From contig NZ_JBANET010000014.1 of assembly GCF_037026685.1 (NCBI RefSeq), forward strand, positions 62,001 through 126,000: a DNA stretch of 64,000 nucleotides, in the 5' to 3' direction. The notes beneath the pieces are model-generated. The model was not told the origin of the DNA. It did no database searches and worked only from the letters and a program-made list of their open reading frames with translations. This stretch comes from Orrella sp037026685 (lineage in GTDB: Bacteria; Pseudomonadota; Gammaproteobacteria; Burkholderiales; Burkholderiaceae_B). The position numbers and the translations under genes are program-made. Positions 58,104-64,000 of the stretch are shown here, piece by piece. Positions within the stretch are counted from its first letter, which is position 1. Every line of letters starts with the position of its first letter.

Positions 58104-60149
58104 ATGAACGAGACCGTGCAGGCGTTTCATCGCCGTTCGCTGCAAGATCGCGACGCCTTCTGGCGCGAGCAGGCGCGCTGGGTCGATTGGCAGACGCCGT
58201 TCGAGCGGGTGCTCGATGACAGCCGGCCGCCGTTCGCGCGCTGGTTCGTGGGCGGGCGCACCAACCTGTGCCACAACGCCGTCGATCGCTGGCTGCCCGA
58301 ACGCGCGGACCAATTGGCGCTGGCGTGGATTTCGACGGAGGTGGACCAGGAAAGGCGCTACACCCGCGCCGAGCTGTTCGACGAGGTCAACGCGGCCGCC
58401 GCCATGTTGCGCGAGCAGGGCGTGCAGCGGGGCGATCGCGTGCTGGTCTACATGCCGATGATCCCCGAGGCCGTGTTCATGATGCTGGCCTGCGCGCGCA
58501 TCGGCGCCATCCATTCGGTGGTGTTCGGCGGCTTTGCCTCGGTCAACCTGGCCCAGCGCATCGACGATGCGGCGCCGCGCGTGGTGGTGTCGGCCGATGC
58601 GGGCTCGCGGGCCGGCAGGGTCACCGCCTACAAGCCCCTGCTGGACCGCGCCATCGAACTGGCCCGGCACAAGCCGGCGGCGGTGATCGTGGTGGACCGC
58701 AAGCTGGCGGCCTACACGCCGCTGGCCGGCCGCGACCTGGACTACGCCGCGCTGCGGGCGCGCCACGAAGGCGCCCGGGTGCCGGTGCAGTGGCTGGAGT
58801 CTTCCGAGCCCAGCTACGTGCTCTATACCTCGGGCACCACCGGCAAGCCCAAGGGCGTGCAGCGCGACGTGGGCGGCTACGCCGTGGCGCTGGCGTCCTC
58901 GATGCGCCACATCTTCGATGGGCGGCCGGGCGAGACCTTCTTCTGTACCAGCGACATCGGCTGGGTGGTGGGGCACTCGTACATCGTCTACGGGCCGCTG
59001 ATCGGCGGGCAGGCCACGCTGCTGTACGAAGGCACGCCGGTCAGGCCCGACGGCGCCATCCTGTGGCAGCTGGTCGAGCGCTATCGCGTCAATACGCTGT
59101 TCTCGGCCCCCACGGCGGTGCGCGTGCTCAAGAAGCAGGCGCCCGAGCTGCTGCACCGGCACGACCTGTCCAGCCTGCGTGCGGTATACCTGGCCGGCGA
59201 GCCGCTGGACGAGCCGACCGCCCGGTGGATCTCCGAAGGCCTGGGCAAGCCCATCATCGACAACTACTGGCAGACCGAGACCGGCTGGCCGATATTGTCG
59301 GCGCAGCCCGGCATTCAGCCGCTGCCGGATACAGGGTCTTTCGCCGCCGGGCCGTCCCAAGGCGAAAGGGCCCCCTCGGGGGGCAGCAAGCCGCAGGCGC
59401 AGCGTGGGGGCTTTTCCACCGCCGGGCCGTCCCAAGGCGAAAGGGCCCCCTCGGGGGGCAGCAAGCCGCAGGCGCAGCGTGGGGGCTTGCGATTCGGAAG
59501 TCCTTCGTGGCCTGTGTACGGATTCGATGCCCGGATCGTCAGCGAAACCACGGGGCAGGACCTGCCGCCGGGCGAAAAAGGCGTGGTGGCGCTGGTGCCG
59601 CCGCTGCCGCCGGGGGCCATGAGCACCATCTGGGGCGACGACGAGCGCTTCGTGCAGACCTATTTCACCTCGATCCGGGGGCGCCAGGTGTATTCGACCT
59701 TCGATTGGGGCCGCGTCGACGAGGACGGCTACTGGTTCATCCTGGGACGCACCGACGACGTCATCAACGTGGCCGGCCACCGGCTGGGCACGCGCGAGAT
59801 CGAGGAGTCGATCAGCAGCCACGCCGGCGTGGCCGAATGCGCGGTGGTGGGCGTGGCCGACGAGGTCAAGGGCCAGGCCGCCGTGGCCTTCGTGGTGCTC
59901 AAGGGCGGCGCGCCGCAGGATGCGGCAGCGGCCCAGGCGCTGGAAGGCGATATCATGCGGGTGGTGCAGGAGCAGCTGGGCGCGGTGGCAAGGCCGGCGC
60001 GCATCCGTTTCGTGGCGGCCCTGCCCAAGACCCGCTCGGGCAAGGTCCTGCGGCGCGCCATCGTGGCCGTGTGCGAAGGACGCGACCCGGGCGACCTGAC
60101 GACCATCGAAGATCCGCAGACACTCGAACAGATAAAGGAAGCCTTATGA
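58104..60149 (+). CDS. prpE: Propionate--CoA ligase with an internal repeat insertion
   Basis: 681 residues from ATG at 58104 (GAGGAGACGCAGG upstream). The adenylate-forming motifs are YTSGTTGKPKGV, DNYWQTETGWP and LPKTRSGKVLRR with the catalytic and acetylated Lys. PrpE normally has about 630 residues; here about 50 extra ones, 412-463, come from two copies of a DNA repeat (59344-59488) inserted between the YWQTETG core and the FGSPSWPVYG region. The frame is kept. The site is probably a surface loop, so activity may persist. It turns propionate into propionyl-CoA. The next gene overlaps by 4 bp. Confidence 0.93.
   Translation: MNETVQAFHRRSLQDRDAFWREQARWVDWQTPFERVLDDSRPPFARWFVGGRTNLCHNAVDRWLPERADQLALAWISTEVDQERRYTRAELFDEVNAAAAMLREQGVQRGDRVLVYMPMIPEAVFMMLACARIGAIHSVVFGGFASVNLAQRIDDAAPRVVVSADAGSRAGRVTAYKPLLDRAIELARHKPAAVIVVDRKLAAYTPLAGRDLDYAALRARHEGARVPVQWLESSEPSYVLYTSGTTGKPKGVQRDVGGYAVALASSMRHIFDGRPGETFFCTSDIGWVVGHSYIVYGPLIGGQATLLYEGTPVRPDGAILWQLVERYRVNTLFSAPTAVRVLKKQAPELLHRHDLSSLRAVYLAGEPLDEPTARWISEGLGKPIIDNYWQTETGWPILSAQPGIQPLPDTGSFAAGPSQGERAPSGGSKPQAQRGGFSTAGPSQGERAPSGGSKPQAQRGGLRFGSPSWPVYGFDARIVSETTGQDLPPGEKGVVALVPPLPPGAMSTIWGDDERFVQTYFTSIRGRQVYSTFDWGRVDEDGYWFILGRTDDVINVAGHRLGTREIEESISSHAGVAECAVVGVADEVKGQAAVAFVVLKGGAPQDAAAAQALEGDIMRVVQEQLGAVARPARIRFVAALPKTRSGKVLRRAIVAVCEGRDPGDLTTIEDPQTLEQIKEAL
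59344..59488. repeat. Two 70-bp G+C-rich repeat units, 75 bp apart, in frame within prpE
   Basis: Units 59344-59413 and 59419-59488 appear identical. Each holds a near-palindrome (GGGCCCCCTCGGGGGGC) and ends GCGCAGCGTGGGGGCTT. The 75-bp period is divisible by three, giving a 25-residue repeat rich in Gly, Gln, Ser and Pro. The sequence looks like a dispersed small palindromic repeat of Burkholderiales genomes that landed in a gene. Confidence 0.9.
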
Positions 60150-60553
60150 AGACCAAGCCCGTGCTCGGCGCAGCCGAAGTCAAGCAGATCCTGCAGGCCG
60201 CCGAGGCCCGCGCACAGCAGGACAACTGGGCCGTGACCATCGCCGTGGTGGACGATGGCGGCCATCTGCTGGGCCTGCTGCGCCGCGACGGCGCCGCTCC
60301 CATCTCGGCGCACATCGCGCCGGCCAAGGCGCAGACCGCCGCGCTGGGCCGCCGCGAAAGCAAGGGTTACGAAGACGTCATCAATGGCGGGCGCACCGCC
60401 TTCCTGTCCGCGCCGCTGCTGCAAGGCATGCTGGAGGGCGGGGTGCCCATCGTCGTGGACGGCGAAGTCATCGGCGCGGTCGGCGTCTCGGGCGTGAAGT
60501 CCAGCGAGGACGTCATCATCGCCCAGGCGGGCATCGCGGCGCTCGGAGCCTGA
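60146..60553 (+). CDS. GlcG/HbpS-family heme-binding-like protein
   Basis: 135 residues from ATG at 60146, overlapping prpE by 4 bp, with AAGGAAG upstream. The pattern AEARAQQDNWAVTIAVVDDGGHLLGLLRRDGA and GAVGVSGVKSSEDVIIAQAGIAAL is the GlcG/HbpS domain. Members bind heme, corrinoids or acids; the role next to prpE is unknown. It has no signal peptide here, so it should be cytoplasmic. Translation is coupled to prpE. Confidence 0.85.
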   Translation: MKTKPVLGAAEVKQILQAAEARAQQDNWAVTIAVVDDGGHLLGLLRRDGAAPISAHIAPAKAQTAALGRRESKGYEDVINGGRTAFLSAPLLQGMLEGGVPIVVDGEVIGAVGVSGVKSSEDVIIAQAGIAALGA

Positions 60554-60569
60554 CGCGCCGGCCGCGATC

Positions 60570-61913
60570 ATGAGCACCGCCGCAACGCCGGCCAGGGGCC
60601 TGGCCGCCAGCCTCAATCCGGGCGTGCGCAAGCGCGAGGTCTGGGCCTGGGCGATGTACGACTTCGCCAACTCCGGCTATACGACGGTGGTGCTGACCAC
60701 GGTGTTCAGCACGTACTTCGTCGGCGTGGTGGCCGGCGGCGCCGCCTGGGCCACCCTGGCCTGGACCGCGGCGCTGTCGGCGTCGTACCTGGGCGTGATG
60801 CTGACGATGCCCACGCTGGGCGCGCGGGCCGACGCCCGCGCGGCCAAGCGCCGGCTGCTTTTTACCAGCACGGCCGGCTGCGTGGCCGCCACGCTGCTGC
60901 TCTCGCAGGTGGGGCCCGGCGCGGTCTGGCTGGGCCTGGCCTGTATCGCGCTGTCCAACTATTGCTACAGCGTCGGAGAGTCCTCCGTCGCTTCCTTCCT
61001 GCCCGAGCTGGCCGCGCCCGACGCCCTGGGGCGCGTATCGGGCTGGGGCTGGGGCTTCGGCTATTTCGGCGGCATGCTCACGCTGGGCATCTCGCTGCTC
61101 ATCGTCACCCGCATGCAGGCCCAGGGCGCCGGCCCCGAGCAATACGTCCCGTGGGTCATGGCGGCCACCGCGGTGGTGTTCGCCCTGGCGGCCCTGCCGT
61201 CCTTTCTCATGCTGCGCGAGCGCGCCGCCCCGCATGCCGTCGCGCTGCCGGCCCACGGCATGTTGCAGCGCCTGGGCCGGGCCTGGGCCGAAACGGGCGC
61301 GCATTTCCCCGAGTTCCGCAAGCTGCTGATGTGCGCGGCCTGCTATCACGCCGGCATCTTCGTGGTGATCACGCTGGCGGCGGTCTATGCCGAACAGGTC
61401 ATGGGCTTTGCCATGCCGCAGATCATGCTGCTGGTGTTCACGGTCAACGCCGCCGCGGCGCTGGGCGCGCTGGGCTTTGGCTTCGTGCAGGACCGGCTGG
61501 GCCATCGCAAGGCGCTGGCGATCACGCTGTGCGGCTGGATCGCCATGGTGCTGGTGGCTTTCTTTGCCGTGACGGCGCCGGTGTTCTGGATCGCGGCCAC
61601 GCTGGCAGGCCTGTGCATGGGCACCAGCCAGAGCGCCGGCCGGGCCATGGCCGGAGCGCTGGCGCCGGCCGGCCGGTTGGCCGAGTTCTTCGCGCTGTGG
61701 ACCTTCGCCCTGCAGTTTGCCGCCATGGTGGGCCCGCTCACCTATGGCCTGGTGACCTGGCTGACCGGCGGCAGCCACCGCCTGGCCATCCTGGCCACCG
61801 GATTGTTCTTCGTCGGCGGGCTGGTCCTGCTTGCACGTATCGATTTCGCCCGCGGCCATGCGCAGCGCGAGGCGGGGGCCGCGGCGCCCCCGATCGCTGT
61901 AAGCGCGCCGTAA
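60570..61913 (+). CDS. MFS transporter, UMF1/Atg22-like family
   Basis: 447 residues with about 11-12 hydrophobic helices. It begins KREVWAWAMYDFANSGYTTVVLTTVFSTYF, the conserved start of the UMF1 family, and continues with TMPTLGARAD and SFLPELAAPDALGRVSGWGWG. The substrate is unknown. It follows the GlcG gene by 16 bp and precedes acs by 97 bp, so it may export or import a metabolite of this short-chain acid cluster. Confidence 0.9.
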   Translation: MSTAATPARGLAASLNPGVRKREVWAWAMYDFANSGYTTVVLTTVFSTYFVGVVAGGAAWATLAWTAALSASYLGVMLTMPTLGARADARAAKRRLLFTSTAGCVAATLLLSQVGPGAVWLGLACIALSNYCYSVGESSVASFLPELAAPDALGRVSGWGWGFGYFGGMLTLGISLLIVTRMQAQGAGPEQYVPWVMAATAVVFALAALPSFLMLRERAAPHAVALPAHGMLQRLGRAWAETGAHFPEFRKLLMCAACYHAGIFVVITLAAVYAEQVMGFAMPQIMLLVFTVNAAAALGALGFGFVQDRLGHRKALAITLCGWIAMVLVAFFAVTAPVFWIAATLAGLCMGTSQSAGRAMAGALAPAGRLAEFFALWTFALQFAAMVGPLTYGLVTWLTGGSHRLAILATGLFFVGGLVLLARIDFARGHAQREAGAAAPPIAVSAP

Positions 61914-62010
61914 GAGCAGGAAGCTACGTTGCACGGTCGGACCCGCCATAACCAGAGCTGCCGGCGCCTTCCCCCGGGAGGGCGCCCCCTCGCAAAAAGG
62001 AGACTCAAGC

Positions 62011-63990
<1,980 letters not shown>

Positions 63991-64000
63991 GGAGGCGGTC

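Noticed and set aside
57744..59822. Open frame of 692 codons on the minus strand over prpE
   Set aside because: Shadow of prpE; the His/Arg/Gly-rich translation is typical of antisense frames in this G+C range.
58104..60149. Pseudogene call for prpE because of the internal repeat
   Set aside because: The insertion keeps the frame and all adenylate-forming motifs on both sides are intact.

Overview
The window is about 68% G+C by eye and reads as a chromosome segment of a betaproteobacterium of the family Alcaligenaceae. It fits the Bordetella bronchiseptica group best. The reasons are the gene neighbourhoods (yceD-rpmF-plsX-fab, fabF-rpoE-rseAB-mucD-lepA-lepB-rnc-era-recO), the periplasmic-binding-protein transport systems, and a pagL gene with an intact catalytic triad. 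The species call is inference from content and was not checked against a database. No rRNA, tRNA, CRISPR array, insertion sequence or prophage is visible.

Layout. 1-1551: the C-terminal part of a polymorphic toxin (Gly/Lys-rich linker plus GH-E/HNH nuclease), its SUFU-type immunity gene and a small acidic protein. 1548-7174 (minus strand): a TauD-type dioxygenase and a five-gene branched-chain-amino-acid-type ABC transporter. 7379-9887 (minus): nth, an orphan soluble RnfB-like protein, a ferredoxin-NADP reductase and a seven-iron ferredoxin. 10116-18087: pncB, ridA, mtfA (minus), relA, trpBA and accD. 18145-18820: a large perfect palindrome and pagL. 18946-24345: rne (minus) with a long leader, then rluC and a HAD phosphatase. 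24486-29578: msrPQ, benE, then a minus-strand run of amidase lipoprotein, RsmI-like methyltransferase and Maf/YceF. 29585-36429: the fatty-acid operon yceD-rpmF-plsX-fabH-fabD-fabG-acpP-fabF. 36430-45855: ygfX-like, rpoE, rseA, rseB, mucD, lepA, lepB, rnc, era, recO. 45863-52778: RidA/LysR pair, BI-1/YccA protein, DUF2486-like, holC, pepA, lptF and a LysR regulator. 52913-56768: binding protein, mmsA and a CysB-type regulator. 56809-57882: a Fur-box-controlled DUF2325 gene and an NlpC/P60 lipoprotein. 58104-63990: prpE, a GlcG/HbpS-like gene, a UMF1-type MFS transporter and acs.

How it works together. The central 29.5-45.9 kb block is a long co-directional set for envelope lipid synthesis, envelope stress (sigma-E and regulators), protein secretion and RNA processing. 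Many of its genes overlap at start and stop codons (ATGA or GTGA), which suggests translational coupling. The right end is devoted to short-chain acyl-CoA metabolism (methylmalonate semialdehyde, propionate, acetate).

The points most worth a second look are: two 75-bp-spaced copies of a G+C-rich repeat inserted in frame inside prpE; a 20-bp-arm perfect palindrome in front of pagL; the DUF2325 gene with a Fur-box-overlapped promoter; the edge toxin/immunity module; a LivF whose Walker A lysine is arginine; a short RecO; lptF without lptG; and a membrane-anchor-less orphan RnfB beside nth. Most of the rest is ordinary core genome.
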